NCBI GenBank assembly: GCA_946491915.1
Contig: CAMLYR010000093.1
Coordinates: forward strand, 1 to 5,690
Origin: an uncultured Clostridium sp.
Lineage (GTDB): Bacteria > Bacillota_A > Clostridia > TANB77 > CAG-508
Direction of reading: 5' to 3'
Length of the DNA stretch: 5,690 nucleotides
Shown: one piece after another, positions 1 to 5,688 of the stretch
Layout: each line of letters begins with the position of its first letter
How positions within the stretch are numbered: the first letter of the stretch is position 1
Position numbers and translations under genes: made by a program
Notes under the pieces: generated by a model
Databases searched by the model: none
What the model was told of the DNA's origin: nothing
The model's input: the letters and a program-made list of their open reading frames with translations, nothing else

Positions 1-61
1 TTTTCCTTATATTTCTATATTTTTATTGCGAAAAATTTTTATTCTTTTTTACTGATAAATT

Positions 62-253
62 TTACATAGAAAAATAAATGATCAAACCACCTACTATCGC
101 TAATATAAATCCTATTATCTTCAATCCATTTGAGCCTTCATTTTGGTCTCCAAAACCGAAAAATCTTTTTGTGATAATTCTTGCATCATATATTAAAATA
201 ACGCCTACTAAAACCAAAATTAAACCAATTAATTTTATAATTAGTTGAAACAT
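62..253 (-). CDS. Small integral membrane protein, 63 aa, two predicted membrane segments
   Basis: The protein has two hydrophobic stretches, at about residues 4-22 and 44-61. A short polar loop between them (about 23-43) carries DAR, a basic ITKR segment and GDQNE. This is a helical hairpin with no signal peptidase site or catalytic motif. The pattern of a DAR just after the first helix and a DQNE before the second resembles small uncharacterised membrane proteins I recall from Clostridia, but that is memory, not a search. The ATG at 253 is supported by AAAGGATG (263-270), about 10 bases upstream. The gene has its own promoter just after the terminator of the preceding unit, so it is probably transcribed separately from the recombination cluster. 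A toxin-like or membrane-scaffold role cannot be excluded. The function is unknown. That it is a real gene is fairly likely, from its start signals, promoter and clean two-helix design. Confidence 0.7.
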   Translation of the reverse strand: MFQLIIKLIGLILVLVGVILIYDARIITKRFFGFGDQNEGSNGLKIIGFILAIVGGLIIYFSM

Positions 254-286
254 TTATATCGACATCCTTTTTTATTTTATAGATAT

Positions 287-315
287 ATCTTAATATGTTT
301 TTTATAAAAAGTCAA
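287..315 (-). promoter_or_regulatory. Candidate sigma-A promoter for the 63-aa membrane protein gene
   Basis: Reading the minus strand, TTGACT (315-310) is followed after exactly 17 bases by TAAGAT (292-287). The -35 box matches the vegetative consensus at 5 of 6 positions and the -10 box at 4 of 6. Transcription would begin near 280, leaving a leader of about 27 bases before the ATG at 253. The -35 box starts directly after the hairpin of the upstream terminator and overlaps its T-rich tail, so one short stretch serves both as end and start signal. Confidence 0.5.
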
Positions 316-342
316 TAGGCGTTAAGATAACCTTAACGCCTA
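306..342 (-). terminator. Rho-independent terminator after the 114-aa gene
   Basis: A perfect 11-bp inverted repeat, TAGGCGTTAAG and CTTAACGCCTA (316-326 and 332-342), encloses a 5-base loop. On the minus strand it is followed after four bases by a run of five T (310-306). It lies about 20 bases past the stop codon at 363. The plus-strand side has no T-run, so it should work only for minus-strand transcription. It marks the end of the ruvC-to-114-aa gene series. The short gap between stem and T-run makes it slightly less than ideal. Confidence 0.7.
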
Positions 343-362
343 AAACAATGACTTATTCCCTT

Positions 363-707
363 TCAAGCAAGAATTGTTTTTACATATTTTTCGATTTGTT
401 TTACTTGTTTTCTGTTGAATTCCTTATCTGTTTCGTTTTCCCCTTTTGTCAATTTTACATTATCTACCAATACCTGCATCTTTTCTCCGGGTGTTAGCAA
501 TGATCTTGGTATACAGTACCTACTGTCCCAAGCATCAAGAACCATCTTTACTTCCAAATCACTTAGTTTTTCTGTTTTTCTTTTTCCGATGACAAATTCT
601 TGAATAATGTAAGTTCCTCTCAAATCTCTGCGCAGCCCCAATTGTGATACAACTGACCGTGCTTCACTTTCTTCCTTTGATGCTGTTAATCTCGCTTCTT
701 GTGTCAT
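363..707 (-). CDS. Unrecognised charged 114-aa protein
   Basis: I do not recognise this protein. It is soluble in appearance, with no signal peptide or membrane segment, and highly charged: about 40 of 114 residues are K, R, D or E. The N-terminal part (about 1-18) and the C-terminal part (about 88-112, rich in K, E and Q) look helical. The middle carries a distinctive core, LGLRRDLRGTYIIQEFVIG (23-41), then LDAWDSRYCIPRSL (57-70). The ATG at 707 follows a full AGGAGG (715-720) at 7 bases, the strongest ribosome binding site in the window, which suggests good expression. By hand count the gene is about 36% G+C, clearly above recG next door. The gap to recG is 143 bases without a terminator, so it may be read from recG's transcript, from its own weak promoter, or both. 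A good hairpin terminator follows. The core shows a faint resemblance to the start of the Spo0A DNA-binding domain, which I do not consider sufficient for an assignment. Confidence 0.8.
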   Translation of the reverse strand: MTQEARLTASKEESEARSVVSQLGLRRDLRGTYIIQEFVIGKRKTEKLSDLEVKMVLDAWDSRYCIPRSLLTPGEKMQVLVDNVKLTKGENETDKEFNRKQVKQIEKYVKTILA

Positions 708-850
708 GTGTTTTCCTCCTTAGCTTTGATTGTTACTAAAGTTACATCTACTAAAATATTTTTTATTTTACAATATTTTACAGTTATCCGTTTTTATTTT
801 TTACAAAGTTCTATTTTTCCTATGTATTATATTTACATTTTTTACATTTA

Positions 851-2896
851 TTATATTTCTATCCTTTTTGTAAATTTATCTCTAATTAATCTTTTTAATC
901 TTGTATTTTCTTCTTTTTCTAATTTTGGATCTTTATCAATAATTTTAATAGCTGCTTCTTGTGCCACTTTTAATATATTCATATCTTCAAATAAATTGGC
1001 AATTTTAAATTCTGGAAGTCCATGTTGCATAGTTCCAAAGAAATCTCCAGAGCCTCTTAATTCTAAGTCTTTTTCTGAAATAATAAATCCATCATTGGTA
1101 TCACACATAACTTTCATTCTTTTTCTAACAGTTTCACCTTTACCTTCATATTTTAGAATACAATAGGATTTATATTCTCCTCTTCCAACTCTTCCTCTTA
1201 ATTGATGTAATTGTGCTAATCCAAATCTTTGGGCATCTTCTATCACCATTATATTGGCATTTGGTACATCTACACCAACTTCAATAACGGTTGTTGAAAT
1301 TAATATGTCAATCTCTTTATTTTTAAATCTCATCATAATGTCATCTTTATCTTTTGCTTTCATTTTTCCATGTATGTATTCTACTCTATATTCTGGAAAA
1401 GTCTCTGTTTTACATTTTTCATATAACTTTTCGACTGATTTTAAATCTAATTCTTCATTTTCTTCTACTAATGGACATACAATATATGCTTGTCTACCTT
1501 CTTTTAGTTGCACTTTGATAAAATTATTAATTCTATCTTCCATTCCTTTTGTTACGGCAAATGTATCTATCTTTTTTCTGTTTGGTGGTAATTCATCAAT
1601 AATAGAGATATCCAAGTCTCCATACAATATTAAAGCTAAGGTTCTAGGAATTGGTGTTGCTGTCATAACCAATACATCTGGATTTTGTCCTTTTTCTACA
1701 ATGGTTGTTCTTTGTTTTACACCAAAACGGTGTTGCTCATCTGTTACCACTAATCCTAAGTTTTTAAACTCTACATTTTCTTGTAATAAGGCATGTGTTC
1801 CAATTAAAATATCTATTTCTCCATTTTTTAATCTTTCTAACAATTCTGTTTTTTTCTTTTTCGTCATGGCTGAAATTAGTAATTCACATTTGATATCTAA
1901 TTCATCAAATATCTTTTTAAAGTTTTCTAAATGTTGTGTTGCAAGAATAGCTGTTGGTGCCATAATGGCTGCTTGATAACCACATTTTACTGCTTTATAT
2001 GCTGCACACATGGCAATAACCGTTTTTCCTGAGCCAACATCTCCTTGTAATAATCGGTTCATTGGTTTATCAGATTCCATATTATTATCAATTTCTTCTA
2101 ATACTCTTCTTTGTGCATTGGTTAATCGAAATGGTAATTTGTTAATAATATCTGACATATGCACATCTTTGCTAAATTGAATTCCTTTTTCTTCATTCAT
2201 ATAACTATTTTTTAATTCCAATAATGCCAATTGCATAGTTAACAATTCTTCAAAAGCCAATCGATTTCTAGCAATATTGAAGTCTTTGAATTCTTGTGGA
2301 AAATGAATACTTTTGGTTGCCTCATTAATCCCTTCTAAATGATATTCTTTTAATATGTATTCAGGTAAAGTCTCTTCCAATTTTCCTTCTACTTCTTTTA
2401 TCGCATTTTCCATAATTCTTCTAATCGTATTTTGTGATAAACTAAATGTTAGCGGATAAATAGGAATAATTTTTCCTGTGTTAGATGTTTTTCCCTCTTC
2501 ATCAAAAACTGGCGAATTGATAGTAATTCTTCCAAAGGTATTATTCACTTTTCCATAAAACGTATATTTTTTCCCTTGTTCAAATTTATTTTTTAAATAA
2601 CTTTGATTAAACCAGACCACTGTTGCAACACCTGTTTCATCTCTAATTATCAATTTTTGCATAGTCTTTCCTCTTAGTCTTACATCACTTACTCTACCAC
2701 TGGCATATGCTTCAATTAATACTTCTTCTCCATCTATACATTCTGCAATATTTTTTGGCTTACTTCTATCTTCATAGGTTCTTGGATAATATGTTATTAA
2801 ATCTTTTAGTGTAAATATGCCTAATTTATTTAATAGTTTTACTCTATTGGGTCCAACACCTTTTATATATTTTACATCTTTTTCTAAATCTATCAT
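851..2896 (-). CDS. recG: ATP-dependent DNA helicase RecG
   Basis: RecG is a monomeric double-strand DNA translocase that remodels stalled replication forks and drives branch migration of Holliday junctions. The 681 residues match the full family length. Near the N-terminus is a helix-hairpin-helix-like IKGVGPNRVKLLNKLGI (11-27), then the OB-fold wedge domain that splits the fork (about 50-150). The helicase core shows Walker A GDVGSGKT (285-292), motif Ia APTAILATQH (313-322), the DEQH Walker B box (386-389), motif III TATPIPRTLAL (412-422), STTVIEVGVDVPNA (534-547) and QLRGRVGRG (565-573). The RecG-specific TRG region follows, with ELRGSGDFFGTMQHG (612-626). All key residues are present, so the enzyme should be active. 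The ATG at 2896 lies 31 bases past the sleB-like stop, with AGAAGGGA upstream as a rather distant ribosome binding site. No terminator separates the two genes, so they are probably co-transcribed. Its substrates overlap those of RuvC, encoded in the same cluster. Confidence 0.98.
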   Translation of the reverse strand: MIDLEKDVKYIKGVGPNRVKLLNKLGIFTLKDLITYYPRTYEDRSKPKNIAECIDGEEVLIEAYASGRVSDVRLRGKTMQKLIIRDETGVATVVWFNQSYLKNKFEQGKKYTFYGKVNNTFGRITINSPVFDEEGKTSNTGKIIPIYPLTFSLSQNTIRRIMENAIKEVEGKLEETLPEYILKEYHLEGINEATKSIHFPQEFKDFNIARNRLAFEELLTMQLALLELKNSYMNEEKGIQFSKDVHMSDIINKLPFRLTNAQRRVLEEIDNNMESDKPMNRLLQGDVGSGKTVIAMCAAYKAVKCGYQAAIMAPTAILATQHLENFKKIFDELDIKCELLISAMTKKKKTELLERLKNGEIDILIGTHALLQENVEFKNLGLVVTDEQHRFGVKQRTTIVEKGQNPDVLVMTATPIPRTLALILYGDLDISIIDELPPNRKKIDTFAVTKGMEDRINNFIKVQLKEGRQAYIVCPLVEENEELDLKSVEKLYEKCKTETFPEYRVEYIHGKMKAKDKDDIMMRFKNKEIDILISTTVIEVGVDVPNANIMVIEDAQRFGLAQLHQLRGRVGRGEYKSYCILKYEGKGETVRKRMKVMCDTNDGFIISEKDLELRGSGDFFGTMQHGLPEFKIANLFEDMNILKVAQEAAIKIIDKDPKLEKEENTRLKRLIRDKFTKRIEI

Positions 2897-2927
2897 GACT
2901 ATTTCATTCCCTTCTCAAGGTATACCA

Positions 2928-3620
2928 TTATTTACAAAATCTATGTCTTCCAATAGTTACTGTCATTGGTCTTGACCATATCCACTTATTTGTCGCTGTT
3001 GATGGATTAAAATAATAAATAGCTCCATAACTAGGATCCCAACCATTAATGGCATCTTGTGCTGCTTTTTTTGCAGTTGCATCTGGTGTTAGATTAATTT
3101 GTCCATCACTAACCGCATCAAATGCACCTGATTGATAAATAACACCTGAAATACTGTTTGGAAAAGAACTACTTTTCACTCTGTTCATAACAACTGCTCC
3201 AACGGCTACTTGTCCTGTATAGGGTTCTCCTCTTGCTTCCCCATAAATTAATCTCGCTAATAAATTGACATTACTACTATTACTAGAAGATGATGATGAA
3301 CTTGATGAGGAACTTGTAATTCCCATTGCTGCTAATGTTTTTGGTCCTGCAATACCATCTACAGTTAGACCGTTTTTTCTTTGAAAATATCGAACTGCTT
3401 CTTGTGTTTGACTACCATATATACCATCTATATTGCCATTATAATATCCCCATCTTTTTAATTTGGTTTGGATTTGTGTGACTTCATCTCCCCTTGAACC
3501 ATATTTTGATAAAGCTTCTACTTCACTATTTCTTAGAAATATATAGGCAATAATGGATGTGATAAATAAAATCATTACTGCTATGATAAATATTCTTTTT
3601 TTATTTTTTCTTAGTTTCAT
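2928..3620 (-). CDS. sleB: SleB-like spore cortex-lytic enzyme (peptidoglycan-binding domain plus cell wall hydrolase domain)
   Basis: SleB-type enzymes are lytic transglycosylases that cut muramic-lactam-containing cortex peptidoglycan during spore germination. The 230 residues show a basic start and one hydrophobic segment (about 10-28) acting as signal peptide or anchor. A peptidoglycan-binding type 1 domain follows (about 40-100), with GSRGDEV, LKRWGYYNGNIDGIYG and a DGIAGPKTL end. Next is a linker with eleven serines in a row (103-113), then the hydrolase_2/SleB catalytic domain (about 118-230). That domain has LIYGEARGEP, in which Glu128 is the likely catalytic acid, then AVGAVVMNRV and GAIYYFNP. 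The ATG at 3620 follows AAAGGTGAT at a suitable distance. In Bacillus sleB is paired with ypeB, needed for its assembly; no ypeB lies here, and recG follows 31 bases later. It could instead be a CwlJ/SleB-family hydrolase used in vegetative or sporulating cells, but the N-terminal binding domain favours SleB over CwlJ, which lacks it. Confidence 0.9.
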   Translation of the reverse strand: MKLRKNKKRIFIIAVMILFITSIIAYIFLRNSEVEALSKYGSRGDEVTQIQTKLKRWGYYNGNIDGIYGSQTQEAVRYFQRKNGLTVDGIAGPKTLAAMGITSSSSSSSSSSSNSSNVNLLARLIYGEARGEPYTGQVAVGAVVMNRVKSSSFPNSISGVIYQSGAFDAVSDGQINLTPDATAKKAAQDAINGWDPSYGAIYYFNPSTATNKWIWSRPMTVTIGRHRFCK

Positions 3621-3677
3621 TATAAATCACCTTTTACTAAAAATTTCTTAAAGTTATTTTTAGCATTATTGGGATTT

Positions 3678-3706
3678 ATTATACATTTTAAAATATAGTT
3701 TTTCTA
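3678..3706 (-). promoter_or_regulatory. Candidate promoter upstream of the sleB-like gene
   Basis: On the minus strand TAGAAA (3706-3701) is followed after 17 bases by a perfect TATAAT (3683-3678), about 58 bases before the ATG at 3620. The -35 box matches the vegetative consensus at 4 of 6 positions. The Bacillus gene uses the forespore factor sigma-G, and I see no convincing sigma-G box pair here. In such AT-rich DNA a TATAAT alone is weak evidence, and the gene may also be read through from holA. Confidence 0.35.
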
Positions 3707-3708
3707 TC

Positions 3709-4734
3709 TTAAGAACAATATCGACAAAGTATAGATTCTAGTCCTATCTGTAAATCTATCAATCCGATTTTATAATGATAATCTAAATCTCTTAAGTTTT
3801 GTAGAATTGCTTTTAAATCTTTTTCTTCAAAATACCTTGCTTGTGTTTTATATTTATTTACTAAAAAGGTTTGATTTGGTTTTAAATTTAGAGTTGTTAT
3901 AATGTCTTTGTTATATTTTACGGCTAACTTGGTAAGATATAACTTTTTAAAATGATTATATAATGTAATTAATATTTTTTGTATTGGTTCTTTAGCATAT
4001 AATAGATTTTTCAAAACTTGTAAGGCTTTCTCTGTTTCTTTTTTTCCTAAGCTATCTGTTAAATCAAATATCACACTTTCTAATTTTTTTATACATAAAC
4101 TATCAATGTCTTCTTTTTGGATAGTACCATTTTCTCCTGCATATTCTATTAATTTTCTAATTTCATTAATTAATTCTTGCATATTAGTACCACAACATTC
4201 TATAAAATATCTTAAGTTAGCATCTGATATATTTACCTTATATCCATGACAAATCGCTTTCATTCTTTTTTCAATTTGGATTGGTTTTTGATATTCAAAA
4301 TGACAAACCACTCCCAATTTATCAATGGTTTTATATAAATTCGTTTTGTTATCTATATCTTCTTCTACAAATACTAAAACTACACTTTCTGCTATTAATT
4401 TGCTATTTTCTTCTAAATATTCTGCTAATCGATCTCTTATTTTTCCAAGTTCCGCATTTTTTCGTTTTCCCTCTTTTTTTAGTATGCCTGAATTTCTGGC
4501 AATGATTAATTTTTTTTCATATCCAAAAGCAGGTGTTTCTATATCAGATATAATTCCACTAATATTGGTATCATCAATTGGTATATAGTTGATTCCTTTG
4601 ATACATTCACCAAATAGATGCTTTATTTTTTTTAATGCATTTTCTAATAAAAATAGTTCTTCACCATATAAGATATAGATATTTTTCAAAATTCCTTGGT
4701 TTAATTCTTTTTCTAACTCTTCTATTTTTACCAT
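3709..4734 (-). CDS. holA: DNA polymerase III delta subunit (clamp loader)
   Basis: HolA is the clamp-loader subunit that binds and opens the beta sliding clamp so it can be placed on primed DNA. The 341 residues match the family's usual 330-350. The N-terminal signature NIYILYGEELFLLENALKKI (18-37) is characteristic, with the clamp-contacting region around FGYEKKLIIARN (70-81). A degenerate AAA+ fold follows without a working Walker A, as expected for delta. The C-terminal collar domain (about 215-341) ends in LDYHYKIGLIDLQIGLESIL (317-336), the usual last helix. The ATG at 4734 has GGAGGG just upstream, a strong though closely spaced ribosome binding site. The gene starts 92 bases after ruvC with no terminator between them, so the two are likely one transcript. 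In many Firmicutes holA lies next to comEC or rpsT; neither is here. As an essential replication gene it should be expressed constitutively from the ruvC promoter. Confidence 0.95.
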   Translation of the reverse strand: MVKIEELEKELNQGILKNIYILYGEELFLLENALKKIKHLFGECIKGINYIPIDDTNISGIISDIETPAFGYEKKLIIARNSGILKKEGKRKNAELGKIRDRLAEYLEENSKLIAESVVLVFVEEDIDNKTNLYKTIDKLGVVCHFEYQKPIQIEKRMKAICHGYKVNISDANLRYFIECCGTNMQELINEIRKLIEYAGENGTIQKEDIDSLCIKKLESVIFDLTDSLGKKETEKALQVLKNLLYAKEPIQKILITLYNHFKKLYLTKLAVKYNKDIITTLNLKPNQTFLVNKYKTQARYFEEKDLKAILQNLRDLDYHYKIGLIDLQIGLESILCRYCS

Positions 4735-4787
4735 AGTCCCTCCGCATTTTAAATTTTGTTAATGCATACTTTTCTTACTTCACATCT

Positions 4788-4819
4788 GTGCATCAAAATC
4801 TTTGACTTCGTTAACGCAC
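4788..4819 (-). other. Small bulged RNA hairpin in the ruvC-holA spacer
   Basis: On the minus strand GTGC (4819-4816) and GCAC (4791-4788) frame an inner 6-bp stem GTCAAA/TTTGAT (one G-U pair, 3-base loop). A 9-base bulge GTTAACGAA lies on the 5' side only. No T-run follows, so it is not a terminator. It lies about 50 bases before the holA start and could affect mRNA stability or processing. It may equally be chance in a 92-base spacer. Confidence 0.25.
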
Positions 4820-4826
4820 GTCTTTC

Positions 4827-5312
4827 TCATAGCTTCTGTGCAAATTTAGATGAATGTGCATGACAAATCGCCATTGCCATACTATCTGTAATATCGTCTA
4901 ATTTAGGTAATTTTTCTTCATTTAAAATCATTTTTACCATTCTTTGGACCTGAATTTTATCTGCTCTTCCATAACCTGTAACTGCTTGTTTTACTTGAAG
5001 TGGTGTATATTCATATATGTTTAAGTTATTTTGTCTTGCTGTTATTAAGATAACACCTCTTGCTTGTGCTACATTAATTGCTGTTTTTGCATTATTGTTA
5101 AAAAACAACTCTTCAATTGCCATCGCTTCTGGTTGATATGTTTTAATAATATTATCTAATTCTTTATTAATCTTTTCCAATCTTAATGGAAATGATGTAT
5201 GTGCTTCTGTTAATATTGCTCCAGAAGTCTCCAAATGAAATTTATTTCCAATATAATCTATAATACTATATCCTGTTATTGCAAATCCAGGGTCAACTCC
5301 TAATATTCTCAT
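4827..5312 (-). CDS. ruvC: Crossover junction endodeoxyribonuclease RuvC
   Basis: RuvC is a dimeric, metal-dependent resolvase that cuts Holliday junctions symmetrically after RuvAB branch migration. The 161 residues match the family's usual 160-175. The opening RILGVDPGFAITGYSII holds the first catalytic aspartate (Asp7). AIEELFFNNNAKTAI (65-79) holds Glu67, equivalent to Glu66 of the E. coli protein. QARGVILI (83-90) and QVKQAVTGYGRADKIQVQRM (106-125) are the DNA-contact regions. DDITDSMAMAICHAH (139-153) supplies Asp140 and Asp143, so all four acidic residues are present. The ATG at 5312 follows GAAAGGA at about 10 bases. It is the first gene of its unit, with a good promoter upstream. The usual neighbours are absent on both sides: no yebC before it and no ruvA or ruvB after it. 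RuvA and RuvB must be encoded elsewhere. Confidence 0.97.
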   Translation of the reverse strand: MRILGVDPGFAITGYSIIDYIGNKFHLETSGAILTEAHTSFPLRLEKINKELDNIIKTYQPEAMAIEELFFNNNAKTAINVAQARGVILITARQNNLNIYEYTPLQVKQAVTGYGRADKIQVQRMVKMILNEEKLPKLDDITDSMAMAICHAHSSKFAQKL

Positions 5313-5381
5313 TTTTTCTTTTTCCTTTCTTCAAGGCTGTATCTATTTTTCAAGCACCTTTTCTTTCGAATTTCTGTTCAC

Positions 5382-5409
5382 ATTATATCATAAATTTTTT
5401 TAATTTCAA
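5382..5409 (-). promoter_or_regulatory. Sigma-A promoter of the ruvC-holA cluster
   Basis: On the minus strand TTGAAA (5409-5404) is followed after 16 bases by a perfect TATAAT (5387-5382). A TGA directly before the -10 box gives the extended form TGnTATAAT. Transcription would begin near 5375, giving a leader of about 60 bases to the ruvC ATG. This is the best promoter in the window and fits constitutive expression of repair and replication genes. I see no LexA-type dyad overlapping it. Confidence 0.75.
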
Positions 5410-5439
5410 CTATATTTTTAGAGGAAATGCCAATCGGGA

Positions 5440-5471
5440 TTTTGGGGACGGACTCATTTTTCCCTTTTTCG
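5440..5471. repeat. GGGGACGG-type intergenic repeat motif
   Basis: The plus strand reads TTTTGGGGACGGACTCATTT and continues through a TTTTTCCC run, ending near a TTCGAA. It is an island of G in otherwise A/T DNA, just upstream of the ruvC promoter. From memory, GGGGACGG followed by a short pyrimidine-rich stretch recurs between genes in many bacterial genomes, in some cases beside REP-associated transposases. A 4-bp GGGA/TCCC stem can form. No transposase is encoded here. Whether this is truly a member of such a family cannot be shown from one copy. Confidence 0.35.
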
Positions 5472-5484
5472 AATTTAATCAAGA

Positions 5485-5688
5485 TAAAAAAATATAGAAT
5501 ATAAAAAATGAAACAATTTTGCGTATCTAAATTTGAATTTAGAAATTATTAAAGGAAAAAGTGAGGAATGCTCATTTTGCTTAAGATTTACAGCAACAAT
5601 GAGAGAGGCTCACTTTTTTCTTTTAGAATTTCTATGAAAATTTGGCTTATACAAAATTGTGTAATGACTTTATATTCTATATTTTTTA
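5485..5688. mobile_element. About 200-bp imperfect inverted repeat, MITE-like or foldback element
   Basis: Seven blocks pair around one centre near 5587. They are a perfect 19-bp outer arm AAAAAATATAGAATATAAA (5487-5505 with 5669-5687), 9 bp ACAATTTTG (5513-5521 with 5652-5660), and 6 bp AAATTT (5529-5534 with 5638-5643). Then come 8 bp TAGAAATT (5540-5547 with 5627-5634), 15 bp with one G-U pair (5551-5565 with 5609-5623), 6 bp CTCATT (5571-5576 with 5598-5603) and 5 bp TTGCT (5577-5581 with 5592-5596). About 68 base pairs form, around a 10-base loop. The size, matching ends, A/T-rich arms and lack of coding sequence fit a miniature non-autonomous transposable element. A structured non-coding RNA is the alternative. 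The arms end close to the window edge, so a target-site duplication cannot be tested; the bases next to them (GA at left, GT at right) do not match. Confidence 0.6.
5551..5623. terminator. Possible two-way terminator formed by the core of the inverted repeat
   Basis: The core hairpin has a 15-bp stem (5551-5565 with 5609-5623), a 5-by-5 internal loop, and an 11-bp upper stem interrupted by one bulged C. Both strands leave the G/C-containing GTGAG/CTCAC part of the stem into a T-run: CTCACTTTTTTCTTTT on the plus strand and CTCACTTTTTCCTTT on the minus strand. It could therefore end transcripts arriving from either side and shield the ruvC promoter from read-through. The stem is longer than that of a typical terminator, and its T-runs are also part of the stem. 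Confidence 0.4.

Noticed and set aside
363..707. Resemblance to the first helices of the Spo0A C-terminal DNA-binding domain
   Set aside because: The LGxxxxLRGxxYI-like stretch aligns loosely, but the recognition-helix region of Spo0A has no counterpart in the remaining residues.
699..1166. Plus-strand open frame of 155 codons
   Set aside because: It mostly lies antisense to the well-conserved 3' end of recG, is rich in F, I, Y and S as expected of the complement of an A/T-rich gene, and has no family resemblance.
1254..1976. Plus-strand open frame of 240 codons
   Set aside because: It lies wholly antisense to the recG helicase core, and its composition is that of a complementary-strand shadow.
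3282..3312. Serine tract of the sleB-like gene as a slippage or frameshift site
   Set aside because: The eleven serines use mixed AGT and TCN codons, not one repeated codon, and the frame is intact on both sides.
4281..4588. Two overlapping plus-strand open frames
   Set aside because: Both are inside holA on the opposite strand and encode low-complexity hydrophobic sequence only.
4752..4793. Possible 14-codon minus-strand leader peptide in the ruvC-holA spacer
   Set aside because: It has no ribosome binding site and its composition is unremarkable.
4758..4819. Near-repeat GTTAATGCAT and GTTAACGCAC in the ruvC-holA spacer
   Set aside because: Only 8 of 10 bases match, and there are just two copies; not enough to claim binding sites.
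5364..5476. Direct repeat TTTCGAATTT at 5364-5373 and 5467-5476 as a target-site duplication
   Set aside because: The copies enclose the ruvC promoter but not the inverted repeat, so they do not flank a sensible element.
5279..5497. Plus-strand open frame of 72 codons
   Set aside because: It starts inside ruvC, runs through the ruvC promoter and the GGGGACGG motif, and has no ribosome binding site; the motif itself supplies the FGDGLIFPF part.
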